DNA from: Nocardia arizonensis
GTDB taxonomy: Bacteria > Actinomycetota > Actinomycetes > Mycobacteriales > Mycobacteriaceae
Reading direction: 5' to 3'
DNA length: 45,050 nt
NCBI RefSeq assembly: GCF_001310275.1
Contig: NZ_LGYZ01000124.1
Coordinates: 1 to 45,050, forward strand
The notes under the pieces are model-generated. The model worked only from the letters and a program-made list of their open reading frames with translations, searched no databases and had not been told where the DNA came from. This document shows positions 7,943 to 15,021 of this stretch, one piece after another. Both the position numbers and the translations under genes were made by a program. Each line of letters begins with the position of its first letter. Position 1 is the stretch's first letter.

Positions 7943-8200
7943 ATGCGCACCACGATCGATCTACCGCCGGAACTGATGCAGGCCGCCAAGATGGCCGCCG
8001 TCGAGCGCGGGATGAGCCTGAAGGACCTTTTCACCAAGGCACTTGCTCACGAGATCGGTGCCGGAGTTCAGGGTCGCAAGCGCGGGCGTATCGGCTTTCC
8101 ACTGGTCGGCGGACCGGACATGGAGCCGAAAGTTGATGTCACCAATGCCGACATAGCGGCTGCCTTCGAGGCCGACGACATCGAGAAGTACGCGCAATGA
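7943..8200 (+). CDS. vapB: VapB-type ribbon-helix-helix antitoxin
   Basis: 85 aa. The N-terminus MRTTIDLPPELMQAAKMAAVERGMS is a ribbon-helix-helix DNA-binding fold (beta strand then two helices, residues 2-40). The C-terminal part (VDVTNADIAAAFEADD) is the acidic toxin-binding tail. It should bind VapC and repress its own promoter. Its TGA overlaps the vapC ATG (ATGA at 8197-8200). The whole pair lies between the two 106-bp repeats. Confidence 0.88.
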   Translation: MRTTIDLPPELMQAAKMAAVERGMSLKDLFTKALAHEIGAGVQGRKRGRIGFPLVGGPDMEPKVDVTNADIAAAFEADDIEKYAQ

Positions 8201-8616
8201 CCCTGATCGACGTCGGTGTCTGGCTTGCGGCGATATGGGGCAGGCACGTACATCACAAGATCGCGGCCGAGTGGCTGGACAGGCAAAGCGACAACCTGCT
8301 GCTGTGCCGAGTCGCCCAAACGGGTCTGCTCCGACTGCTCTCCAATCCCGCGGTAATGGGTACCGATGTCCTGACCCGCGCCGCGGCGTGGCGCATCATC
8401 GATCAGCTCAGCGAGGACGAACGCGTGCTCTGGTCAGACGAGCCCGCCGAGCTCGGGGCTGTTTTCCGCGCCTTCTCGGCCAAGGACGACAAGAGCCACA
8501 AGCTGTGGACCGACGACTACTTGGCCGCATTCGCACAAACCAGTCGTGCCGCACTGGCCACTTTCGATCGAAGGCTCGCGACTCGCTATCCATCCGTCCA
8601 CGTCGTAACACTCTGA
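8197..8616 (+). CDS. vapC: VapC-type PIN-domain ribonuclease toxin
   Basis: 139 aa. PIN features are LIDVGVWLA with Asp5, CRVAQTGLLRLL (about 45-56; the Q form is typical of the mycobacterial 'Mtu' PIN subfamily), LWTDDYLAAFA (about 107-117) and LATFDRRLA (about 121-129) with the last acidic residue. Full length and apparently intact. It is predicted to cleave tRNA or rRNA when unneutralised. Co-translated with vapB by an ATGA overlap. It is the only TA toxin in this window that looks complete. Confidence 0.9.
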   Translation: MTLIDVGVWLAAIWGRHVHHKIAAEWLDRQSDNLLLCRVAQTGLLRLLSNPAVMGTDVLTRAAAWRIIDQLSEDERVLWSDEPAELGAVFRAFSAKDDKSHKLWTDDYLAAFAQTSRAALATFDRRLATRYPSVHVVTL

Positions 8617-8708
8617 GCAAGGGGTGGCCGGGCTGTCCACGAACGGCCGATACGCCGTCAACGGAAAGATGGTCTTCGACCTGCAGACGGGCGATGGGCA
8701 CTGCTTAC
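8617..8708 (+). other. Short coding-like fragment after vapC
   Basis: The + strand reads AGLSTNGRYAVNGKMVFDLQTG in one frame, which looks like real protein but has no start and merges into the repeat in a different frame from the lipoprotein tail. Probably a scrap of an unrelated gene at the junction. Confidence 0.35.
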
Positions 8709-8814
8709 CACCGGTTCGACCGGTTGCCGCCTGCACAGCGCCGACTTCGGCTCCCCTATCCGCTAGAACCGCAGCGGGCCCCACGTGCTGAATCCGCCTG
8801 CGGTTGTGCGGTTC
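8709..8814 (+). repeat. 106-bp direct repeat, copy 2
   Basis: Copy of 7545-7650 with five substitutions. It encodes the same lipoprotein tail (TGSTGCRLHSADFGSPIR-stop) and the hairpin AACCGCAG/CTGCGGTT (8767-8774, 8798-8805), which here lies just past the end of the reverse-strand VOC gene and may terminate it. Confidence 0.9.
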
Positions 8815-9184
8815 AGGGAACGGCGGTGAACAACTCGTAGCTGTGGCCGTCGGGGTCGCGGACGTAGACGCCGCGTCCACCGGCCAGATGGTTGATCTGC
8901 CGGTCCCACCCATGTTCCGGGCCGGAGCCGTACTGCACAGCAGGCCACTTCTCCAGCCGCCCCAGCACGGCATCGAAGGTGTCGTCATCCACGAGAAAGG
9001 CGTAATGACCGGGCTCGACCCGCCCACGATCATCGAAGTCGAACGTCAGATCGTCGTTGACGCGCACGGGCACGAACGGCCCGGTTGGAGCTGACACCGC
9101 CAGCCCCAGCAGCTCGGCGAAAAACGTTGCCGCAGAATGCTTGTCGGACGCCGGGACGATCGTGTGGTTGAGAACGATGGACAT
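8813..9184 (-). CDS. VOC (glyoxalase/bleomycin-resistance fold) protein
   Basis: 123 aa from ATG 9184, preceded by AGGAGG. The two half-repeats of a vicinal-oxygen-chelate fold are visible: VLNHTIVPASDKHSAATFFAELLG (about 4-27) and the closing RGVYVRDPDGHSYELFT (about 104-120), whose Glu is a usual metal ligand. Likely a metal-dependent detoxifying or binding protein, substrate unknown. Divergent from a MarR regulator with a shared palindromic operator, so probably induced by a small molecule that releases the regulator. Confidence 0.85.
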   Translation of the reverse strand: MSIVLNHTIVPASDKHSAATFFAELLGLAVSAPTGPFVPVRVNDDLTFDFDDRGRVEPGHYAFLVDDDTFDAVLGRLEKWPAVQYGSGPEHGWDRQINHLAGGRGVYVRDPDGHSYELFTAVP

Positions 9185-9224
9185 CGCCGCCTCCTGCTCC
9201 GCCGGCCCCGAAAGGCCAGTTGCA

Positions 9225-9258
9225 TGCGATACGCATACAAATATAGGTGTGTATCGCA
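9225..9258. promoter_or_regulatory. Palindromic operator between VOC and MarR genes
   Basis: TGCGATAC (9225-9232) and GTATCGCA (9251-9258) form a perfect 8-bp inverted repeat around an AT-rich centre. It lies in the divergent gap, a typical MarR operator position. Confidence 0.6.
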
Positions 9259-9304
9259 TACAATGTCGAGGGTGGGCACACGTGAGGTTCGAAACGCCCC
9301 GGCC

Positions 9305-9766
9305 ATGACCGATTCAGCGGTCGACGGTGGCCCGGCACTGTTTCGGCTGGTCCGCTTCTGGTCGCGCCGCTGGAGTAACCAGGCACTCACCCGAGCCGCA
9401 CGGGAACCAGACGCAGAGCTGCGGCGCGTGCAGCACATTCAGGTTGTCGAAGCCGTCGCCGCCGCGCTACGGGCGGGCGCGGAAGCGACAGTCACCGATG
9501 TCGCCGAGCAGCTCGGTCTCGATCACTCCGGTGCCAGCCGCATGGTGGGCGAAGCCGTCGCGGCCGGATACCTTACCCGCGGCGACTCCGCTCACGACCG
9601 CCGCCGGGTCGTCGCCAGACTCACCGGCAGCGGAAACGAATTGCTGACCGCATCCCACGACTGGCAACGTCGCTGCTTCGACCAGCTCACCGCGACCTGG
9701 AACGAACACGACCGCCACCAATTCGCCTGCTACCTGCAACGCCTCGCCGACGAGACGATCCGGTAA
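9305..9766 (+). CDS. MarR-family transcriptional regulator
   Basis: 153 aa from ATG 9305 (earlier in-frame ATG at 9263 is possible). A winged helix is seen in ATVTDVAEQLGLDHSGASRMVGEAVAAGYLTRGDSAHDRRRVVARLTGSG (about 60-110), with the DRRR wing motif typical of MarR. Flanking helices form the dimer region. It probably represses itself and the divergent VOC gene through the operator at 9225-9258. Confidence 0.88.
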   Translation: MTDSAVDGGPALFRLVRFWSRRWSNQALTRAAREPDAELRRVQHIQVVEAVAAALRAGAEATVTDVAEQLGLDHSGASRMVGEAVAAGYLTRGDSAHDRRRVVARLTGSGNELLTASHDWQRRCFDQLTATWNEHDRHQFACYLQRLADETIR

Positions 9767-10014
9767 GTCGATCGGCCCGGCGAGGACCGCGAAACCTATC
9801 GGGAGACACTGCCGGGAATTGTCCGTATGTGATCGAGGCCGGTCAGGAAGGTTCGAGTTCGACGAGCCCGGCTTCACGGACGCTTGATCCAGGCGTCGAT
9901 GTCGGTGCCACGGCGTTCGGTCCTCAGCTGCGCGAACTCGCGCACCACATCGGCGCGCCCGGTCATCTCGGGGCAGGGGTCGCGACAGCAGGAGTTCGGG
10001 AACACATCTACATG
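9767..10014. other. Intergenic region with a possible transposase tail
   Basis: No intact gene. The minus strand about 9874-9981 reads MTGRADVVREFAQLRTERRG then DIDAWI-stop, which resembles the extreme C-terminus of ISL3-family transposases. Only about 35 codons remain, so this is a weak remnant call. Confidence 0.33.
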
Positions 10015-10075
10015 CAAATGCGGAAGAATATCCTGCGCAAACGCGGAAAATAAGTTCTGTAAATGCGGAAGAAAA
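10015..10075 (+). repeat. Three iterated 13-bp repeats upstream of the ATPase
   Basis: CAAATGCGGAAGAA (from 10015), CAAACGCGGAAAA (from 10038) and TAAATGCGGAAGAA (from 10060). The starts are 23 and 22 bp apart, about two helical turns, so a protein would bind all three on one face. They lie directly before the promoter of the AAA/DUF4143 gene and are probably operator iterons. Confidence 0.65.
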
Positions 10076-10077
10076 CG

Positions 10078-10083
10078 CCATAC
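10078..10083 (+). promoter_or_regulatory. Putative -10 of the ATPase gene (leaderless)
   Basis: CATACT followed by six bases and the ATG at 10091. No Shine-Dalgarno precedes the ATG. The same -10/N6/ATG layout is seen at vapB. Confidence 0.45.
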
Positions 10084-10090
10084 TAGCTGT

Positions 10091-11368
10091 ATGGACGGGA
10101 CACTCACCGGGATCGCTCAACGACGGCTGACCGCGGTCGTTCAAACGCGGATGACCGAGGAGCCGGTGGTGGTCCTCAACGGGCCACGCACCGTCGGCAA
10201 GAGCACGCTACTCGCGCAAATCGCGGAATCGGCCAATCGAACCGTGATCGATTGCGATGACCCGGCGACCCGCGCGGCCGTACGTAACGACCCCGGCAGG
10301 TTCGTGAGCGGCAACGGCCCGATCCTGATAGATGAGTATCAGCATGTGCCGGAGTTGCTCGACGCCATCAAAGCCGAGCTGAACCGAGACCTGAGTCCGG
10401 GCCGATACGTCCTCGCCGGATCCACCCGCTATTCGACTCTGCCGCAAGCCGGACAAGCATTGACCGGACGAGTGGATATCGTTGACGTGCTACCCCTGTC
10501 GCAGGGCGAAATCGCCGGGACGAGTGAAGAGTTCGTGCACAATCTCCTCGGCGGCGTCGCGCTACCGGACAGCGCACCTGCTTCTGACACGTCGCGAGAC
10601 GACTACGCGCACCGCGTCACAGCGGGTGGAATGCCGGTCGCGCTACGTCGGCCGGCCGGAAGGTCACGGTCGCGGTGGTACGCCAACTATCTCCAACTGG
10701 TCCTCGAACGAGATGTCCTCGAGATCAGCCGGATCCGGCAGCGGGAAATGTTGCCGCGCTTACTCGATCAGATGGCCGCACGCACCGGACAAGTTCTCAA
10801 CATTGCCGCCGCTGCCCAAGCCATCGGATTGGAGAAGTCGACCGCGGAGAATTATCTCCGGTTGCTGGAGGCTGTTTTTCTCGTCTACCGGCTACCTGCG
10901 TGGGGAACCACCCTCGGCTCACGCATCACCCGCCAACCCAAACTCCACTTCGTCGACTCCGGCGTCGCCGCCTGGCTCATGGGATCGACCCCGGAGAAGA
11001 TAGCCGGCAATGACCCCGCCGCGCTGTCGGAATACGGCCATCTAATTGAAACCTTCGCCGTAGGAGAGATTCTCAAGCAGATCAGCTGGTGGGATGGTCC
11101 GGTTACAGTCGGACACTTCCGCACCGGATCCGGCGACGAAGTCGACCTGGTCGTCGAGAGCGATGACGGGCGAGTGATCGCCTTCGAGTTCAAGGCGGGA
11201 AGTCGGGTGCATGGCGAAGACCTGCGGGGTATTCGCATTCTGCGCGACCGCCTCGGTGATCGGCTCGACGCCGCGATCATCTTCTACACCGGCCCTCATA
11301 TGTTCCGACATGAGGAAGGCGCGTTCGTCGTCCCACTCGATGCACTGTGGACACCACGACCCTCGTAG
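10091..11368 (+). CDS. AAA ATPase with DUF4143 domain
   Basis: 425 aa from ATG 10091. The AAA_14 domain has Walker A GPRTVGKST (31-39), Walker B ILIDEYQHVPEL (78-89) and sensor 1 YVLAGSTR (about 112-119). DUF4143 follows (about 190-370), with a winged-helix-like part and a C-terminal nuclease-like fold containing GDEVDLVVE and VIAFEFKAG, the D..ExK pattern of the PD-(D/E)xK superfamily. Such proteins are common, often horizontally moved, and mostly uncharacterised. The upstream frame stays open through the iterons, but that part looks non-coding. Confidence 0.9.
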   Translation: MDGTLTGIAQRRLTAVVQTRMTEEPVVVLNGPRTVGKSTLLAQIAESANRTVIDCDDPATRAAVRNDPGRFVSGNGPILIDEYQHVPELLDAIKAELNRDLSPGRYVLAGSTRYSTLPQAGQALTGRVDIVDVLPLSQGEIAGTSEEFVHNLLGGVALPDSAPASDTSRDDYAHRVTAGGMPVALRRPAGRSRSRWYANYLQLVLERDVLEISRIRQREMLPRLLDQMAARTGQVLNIAAAAQAIGLEKSTAENYLRLLEAVFLVYRLPAWGTTLGSRITRQPKLHFVDSGVAAWLMGSTPEKIAGNDPAALSEYGHLIETFAVGEILKQISWWDGPVTVGHFRTGSGDEVDLVVESDDGRVIAFEFKAGSRVHGEDLRGIRILRDRLGDRLDAAIIFYTGPHMFRHEEGAFVVPLDALWTPRPS

Positions 11369-11421
11369 TCTTTCGACCCGTGGCGAAAGCCTGTGTCGGT
11401 CTCACGGTGGGGCTCGTGCGG

Positions 11422-11444
11422 GGCGCCGAGGGTTTCCCGGCGCC
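11422..11444. terminator. Hairpin between convergent genes
   Basis: GGCGCCG (11422-11428) and CGGCGCC (11438-11444) around a 9-base loop. It sits between the + strand ATPase gene and the end of the reverse-strand ABC operon and may terminate both. Confidence 0.45.
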
Positions 11445-11494
11445 GATCGCAGACGAATGGGCGCCCAGTCCAGGAATCCCTCGCGCGCCCCAGC

Positions 11495-12388
11495 CTATTT
11501 CAGGCCGGAGCGGACGAACGCGTCGACGACGTAGCGTTGCAGGAAGAGATAGATCAGGAAGATCGGCAGGCACGCCAGGCCCGACGCCGCCATCACCGCA
11601 CCCCAGTTGTCGCCTTCGGCGCCGAGGAAGCTGCGCACACCCACCTGGAGCAGTGCCGTGGACTTCCGCAAAACCAATGAGGGCCAGAGATATTCGTTCC
11701 ATGCGGTGATGAAGAGCATGATCGCGAGTGCCGCGATGGCGGGCCGCAGGTTCGGCAGCACCACCCGCCACAGGATCAGCCAGCTGTTGCGCCCGTCGAT
11801 CCGGGCGGCGTCGACCAGATCGCGGGGGAATGCCTGCAGGTGCTGACGCAGGAGCAGGACGGCGAACGCGGAGCAAAGATTCGGCACCACCACACCGGCG
11901 ATGGTGTTGAGCAGTCCCAACTGCGAGACAAGCAGATAGTTGGGAATCATGGTGACCTGGAACGGGATCAGCCACGAACCGATGAACATCATGAACAGCA
12001 CCCGTTTGCCGGGGAAGTCCCACATGGCGAATCCGTAGGCCGCCAGTACCGCGAGAAACAGCTGCGAGACGGTCAGTACGAACGCCATGGCGAAGGTGTT
12101 GACCAGCATCGATCCGATGGGGATCGTCTGCCACACATAGCGGAAGTTCTCCAGACTGACCGGCCACGGTATCGGCGATTGCGACAGCGCGTCGGCCGGC
12201 GCCCGGAACGCCGTCACGAACATCCAGTAGATCGGGAAGATCGCCGCCACCGCGAGCACGAGCAGCACCGCATGGCCGAGCGGGCCGGCGGGGATCAGGC
12301 GTCTGCCGGTATCGGTGGGGTCGGGGGCGGTGGCCGGGTCCGGTCGGGCGATGATCGCACCCGATGCGGTCGAGACGAGAGCCATCAT
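11495..12388 (-). CDS. ABC importer permease, UgpE/MalG type
   Basis: 297 aa from ATG 12388 (the next codon is also ATG). Six predicted membrane helices, starting LGHAVLLVLAVAAIFPIYWMF (about 38-58). The EAA loop is DAARIDGRNSWLILWRVVLPNLRP (about 193-216), the contact site for the ATPase. It is the last gene of the operon, 6 bp after the other permease. With that permease it forms the translocation channel for a carbohydrate or phosphodiester ligand. Confidence 0.92.
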   Translation of the reverse strand: MMALVSTASGAIIARPDPATAPDPTDTGRRLIPAGPLGHAVLLVLAVAAIFPIYWMFVTAFRAPADALSQSPIPWPVSLENFRYVWQTIPIGSMLVNTFAMAFVLTVSQLFLAVLAAYGFAMWDFPGKRVLFMMFIGSWLIPFQVTMIPNYLLVSQLGLLNTIAGVVVPNLCSAFAVLLLRQHLQAFPRDLVDAARIDGRNSWLILWRVVLPNLRPAIAALAIMLFITAWNEYLWPSLVLRKSTALLQVGVRSFLGAEGDNWGAVMAASGLACLPIFLIYLFLQRYVVDAFVRSGLK

Positions 12389-12394
12389 GTCCTC

Positions 12395-13354
12395 TCAGTT
12401 GTCATGGAAGCTGAGTCGTTCGGAGAGCTCGACGAAGATCAGCGCGATTACGCCGAAGGCGAGGAAGAACAGCATCCCGGCGGCTCCCGCGGCGCCGGCG
12501 TCGAAGGTGCGGAACCCGAATTCGTAGAGCAGGTAATAGATATTGGTGGTCGAATCGCTCGGCCCGCCCTGGGTGAGGATATCGATCACCGGGTACGTCC
12601 ACTGCGCGCCGAGCAGGATCGTCATGAGTCCGAGGAAGGTCAGCGTCGGTGACAACAGCGGCAGCGTGATGCGGCGCAGGATCGTCCGGTCGCGCGCACC
12701 GTCGAGGGCGGCCGCCGCCGCGTAGTCCGGGCTGATCCCGGCGAGTCCGGCCGAGACGACGAGCACGCCGAAGCCGAGCATCTGCCAGCCGACGATCGCC
12801 ACCACGGCCCAGATCGCCATCGACGGGCTGCGGAAGACATTGCCGAGTTCGAAGCCGAGGTGGTGGGCCAGCGCGGTGATGGCGCCGCCCGCCGGATCGA
12901 ACATCCACCGCCAGACCGCACTCGTCGCGACTGGCGTCACCAGGAACGGAACGAAGATCAGTGCCTGATAGGCCGTTCGGGCGCGACCGTTCACCCGACG
13001 GGAGACCAGGGCGATCAGCAGTGGGAGCAGCAGCGAGAAGACCAGCAGCGCACCGATGTAGATGCCGGTGTTGACCAGTGCCCGGTGCAGTTCGGGCAGC
13101 GCGACCACTTCGACGTAGTTGCTCGTGCCGACCGGGACCTTCGGCTGGGTCGGAATCAGGTTCCACCGAAAGAACGACAGCTGGAACGTCTCGGCGAGCG
13201 GCGTATACACCCAGACGACGAGCATGGTCAGCGCGGGCAGGATGTAGAGGTAGGGGGCGAGCGGGATCCGGCGCCACGCGGGCCGGGCACGCACGACCGC
13301 GTGCAGACTGTCCGTGGCGGTCTGTTCCGCCGACGTGCGTACCGCGACCAGCAT
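12395..13354 (-). CDS. ABC importer permease, UgpA/MalF type
   Basis: 319 aa from ATG 13354. The first helix is YLYILPALTMLVVWVYTP (about 35-52), with five further helices. The EAA loop is AAALDGARDRTILRRITLPLLSP (about 213-235). It starts 2 bp after the phosphodiesterase stop, so it is surely cotranscribed. Partner of the downstream MalG-type permease. Substrate inferred from neighbours only. Confidence 0.92.
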   Translation of the reverse strand: MLVAVRTSAEQTATDSLHAVVRARPAWRRIPLAPYLYILPALTMLVVWVYTPLAETFQLSFFRWNLIPTQPKVPVGTSNYVEVVALPELHRALVNTGIYIGALLVFSLLLPLLIALVSRRVNGRARTAYQALIFVPFLVTPVATSAVWRWMFDPAGGAITALAHHLGFELGNVFRSPSMAIWAVVAIVGWQMLGFGVLVVSAGLAGISPDYAAAAALDGARDRTILRRITLPLLSPTLTFLGLMTILLGAQWTYPVIDILTQGGPSDSTTNIYYLLYEFGFRTFDAGAAGAAGMLFFLAFGVIALIFVELSERLSFHDN

Positions 13355-13356
13355 GA

Positions 13357-14250
13357 TTACTCGCCGTCCACCGTGTCGACGCCGAGGACCAGCCTTCCGT
13401 CGAGTATGGCCTCGAGCTTCTCCGCGGAGAACTCGTAGACCGTCGGATAGTCACCGATCGGGACCACCGAATGCAGCACCCGGTCGGCGTAGACGTGGAC
13501 CAGATTGAACGACTGGGCGCCGTTCTGGCCACGCGCCGAGGGGTATTCGACGTTGAGATCCTGGGTGTAGCAGGTGGCCGAGGCCACCGACACCGGGATG
13601 CCCGCGAAGGTCGACGTGGTCGAATAGTGCAGGTGCCCACCGAGAATCGCCAATACGTCGGTGCCTTCGAGAACCGCGGCCAGGCGCTGTTGATCGCGCA
13701 GTTCGACCAGGGCGATCAGGCCGATCGGACTCGGCACCGGGGGGTGGTGCAGGGCGAGCAGGGTGCCGTGCGGTGCGGGCGTCGCCAATTCGGCCGCGAG
13801 CCAGTCCAATTGCGCGTCGGAGAGTTCGCCGTGATGGTGGCCGGGCACGGTGGAATCGAGGGCGATGACACGCAGGCCGTTCACGTCGAAGACCCGGTCG
13901 ACCGGTTCGTCGGTCGGCGCTTCGTCGAGCAGGCCTGCCCGGAAGGTCTCGCGGCGATCGTGGTTGCCCATCACCCAGATCACGGTGGCGCCGAGTTCGG
14001 CGGCGGCGGGTTCGACCATCGCCCGCAGCCGGGCGTAGGCGTCGGGCCTACCGGTGTCGGCGAGGTCGCCGGTGAAGATGATGGCTTCGGGACGGGTGTT
14101 GGACCGGGCGAAGCCGTCGAACAGGGCGCGCAATTGCGCGTCGCTGTCGACGCTGCCGTGCAGCAGCTCGTCGTCGGCGACGAAGTGGGTGTCACTGACG
14201 TGGAGCAGGAAGTGGCTCGGCGCCGGGTACTGGCTCGGGACAGTGGTCAT
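13357..14250 (-). CDS. Metallophosphoesterase (GpdQ/CpdA-type phosphodiesterase)
   Basis: 297 aa. Metallophosphoesterase motifs in order: LHVSDTHF (about 16-23; D-x-H), FTGDLADTG (about 59-67; GD), VMGNHDRR (about 94-101; GNHD), ALHHPP (about 163-168; H) and LGGHLHYS (about 202-209; GHxH). This layout is that of class III cyclic-nucleotide and glycerophosphodiester phosphodiesterases. No signal peptide is seen, so it acts in the cytoplasm. Placed inside the Ugp-like operon with an ATGA overlap to the preceding gene, it probably splits an imported phosphodiester. Confidence 0.9.
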   Translation of the reverse strand: MTTVPSQYPAPSHFLLHVSDTHFVADDELLHGSVDSDAQLRALFDGFARSNTRPEAIIFTGDLADTGRPDAYARLRAMVEPAAAELGATVIWVMGNHDRRETFRAGLLDEAPTDEPVDRVFDVNGLRVIALDSTVPGHHHGELSDAQLDWLAAELATPAPHGTLLALHHPPVPSPIGLIALVELRDQQRLAAVLEGTDVLAILGGHLHYSTTSTFAGIPVSVASATCYTQDLNVEYPSARGQNGAQSFNLVHVYADRVLHSVVPIGDYPTVYEFSAEKLEAILDGRLVLGVDTVDGE

Positions 14251-15014
14251 CGGGGATTCCTCTCAACGTTCTCTGCGGTGTCGACGAGAAGCGCTGTCAA
14301 CGTGCGGATTTCGGTGTCGGTGCGGCCGTGGGCGAGCAGGTACTCGCGGGGCGAGCCCCACTTGTCGTGCAGCCGTTCGATGACGTGCTCGATCAGTGGG
14401 GCCGGGCTGGCCGTGAGGATGGTGCGAATCTCCGGCGGCAGCGAGCGCCCGGCCGCGAGATAGCGGGCGAGCATGCGGTCGGCCCACTCGCCGCGCAGAT
14501 GTTGCTCGGTCGCCACGTAGTCGGCGATCACGTCGTCCTCGTCGACGCCGACGGCCAGCTGGGCGAGGGCGATCACCAGGCCGGTGCGGTCCTTGCCCGC
14601 GGTGCAGTGCACCACCACCGGGTCCGCGCCGGACGCGGCGATCCGCCCGACGGCCTCGGCGAGTCGCGTGCCGTGCTGGTCGATCATGCCCGCGTAGATG
14701 TCGTCGAGGCGGATATCGAGTGTGGTTGGGGTGCTGTCGAAGATCGGGACGTGGTGCACCACCGCGCCGAGTCCGGCCAATTCGCTCGGCGCGGTGCCGC
14801 GTTCGTCGGCGGTGCGCAGGTCGATGATCACGCCGACCGCGCGGTCGGCGAGGGCGGCCTGTCCGGCCGCGGTCAATTCGTGCAGCGCGTCGGAGCGGAA
14901 CAGCTTGCCCCACCGGGTGCGGCCGGTCGCCGCGCGGTAGCCGCCCGTGTCGCGGAAGTTGAACGTGCCCTCGACCAGGATTCGCCGGTGGTCGGCCGCG
15001 GTGTCGATGCTCAT
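14247..15014 (-). CDS. Tyrosine-protein-phosphatase-like (PtpB-type) phosphatase
   Basis: 255 aa from ATG 15014; the open frame extends further up but overlaps the lipoprotein gene. The N-terminal TFNFRDTGGY motif (about 16-25) and the P-loop HCTAGKDRTG (CxxGKxR, about 130-139) define the actinobacterial PtpB/DUF-type phosphatases that act on phosphotyrosine or phosphoinositides. The AGKDRTG form with Lys is that of the lipid-phosphatase-like members. It lies between the binding protein and the phosphodiesterase, so a catabolic role on a phosphomonoester product is plausible (inference). Confidence 0.88.
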   Translation of the reverse strand: MSIDTAADHRRILVEGTFNFRDTGGYRAATGRTRWGKLFRSDALHELTAAGQAALADRAVGVIIDLRTADERGTAPSELAGLGAVVHHVPIFDSTPTTLDIRLDDIYAGMIDQHGTRLAEAVGRIAASGADPVVVHCTAGKDRTGLVIALAQLAVGVDEDDVIADYVATEQHLRGEWADRMLARYLAAGRSLPPEIRTILTASPAPLIEHVIERLHDKWGSPREYLLAHGRTDTEIRTLTALLVDTAENVERNPR

Positions 15015-15021
15015 GTCGGGT

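Noticed and set aside
10015..10075. CRISPR-like array
   Set aside because: Only three 13-bp units with 9-10 bp between them and no cas genes; operator iterons are more fitting.
9884..10090. Upstream extension of the DUF4143 ATPase, Cys-rich (CKCGR repeats)
   Set aside because: The Cys/Lys pattern only reflects translation of the iterons; the promoter-like -10 and ATG at 10091 fit better.
12402..13640. 412-aa minus-strand ORF overlapping the UgpA-type permease
   Set aside because: Arg/Pro-rich out-of-frame shadow; the true permease frame has membrane helices and an EAA loop.
13471..14463. 330-aa + strand ORF over the phosphodiesterase and phosphatase
   Set aside because: Antisense shadow of two genes with complete catalytic motifs.
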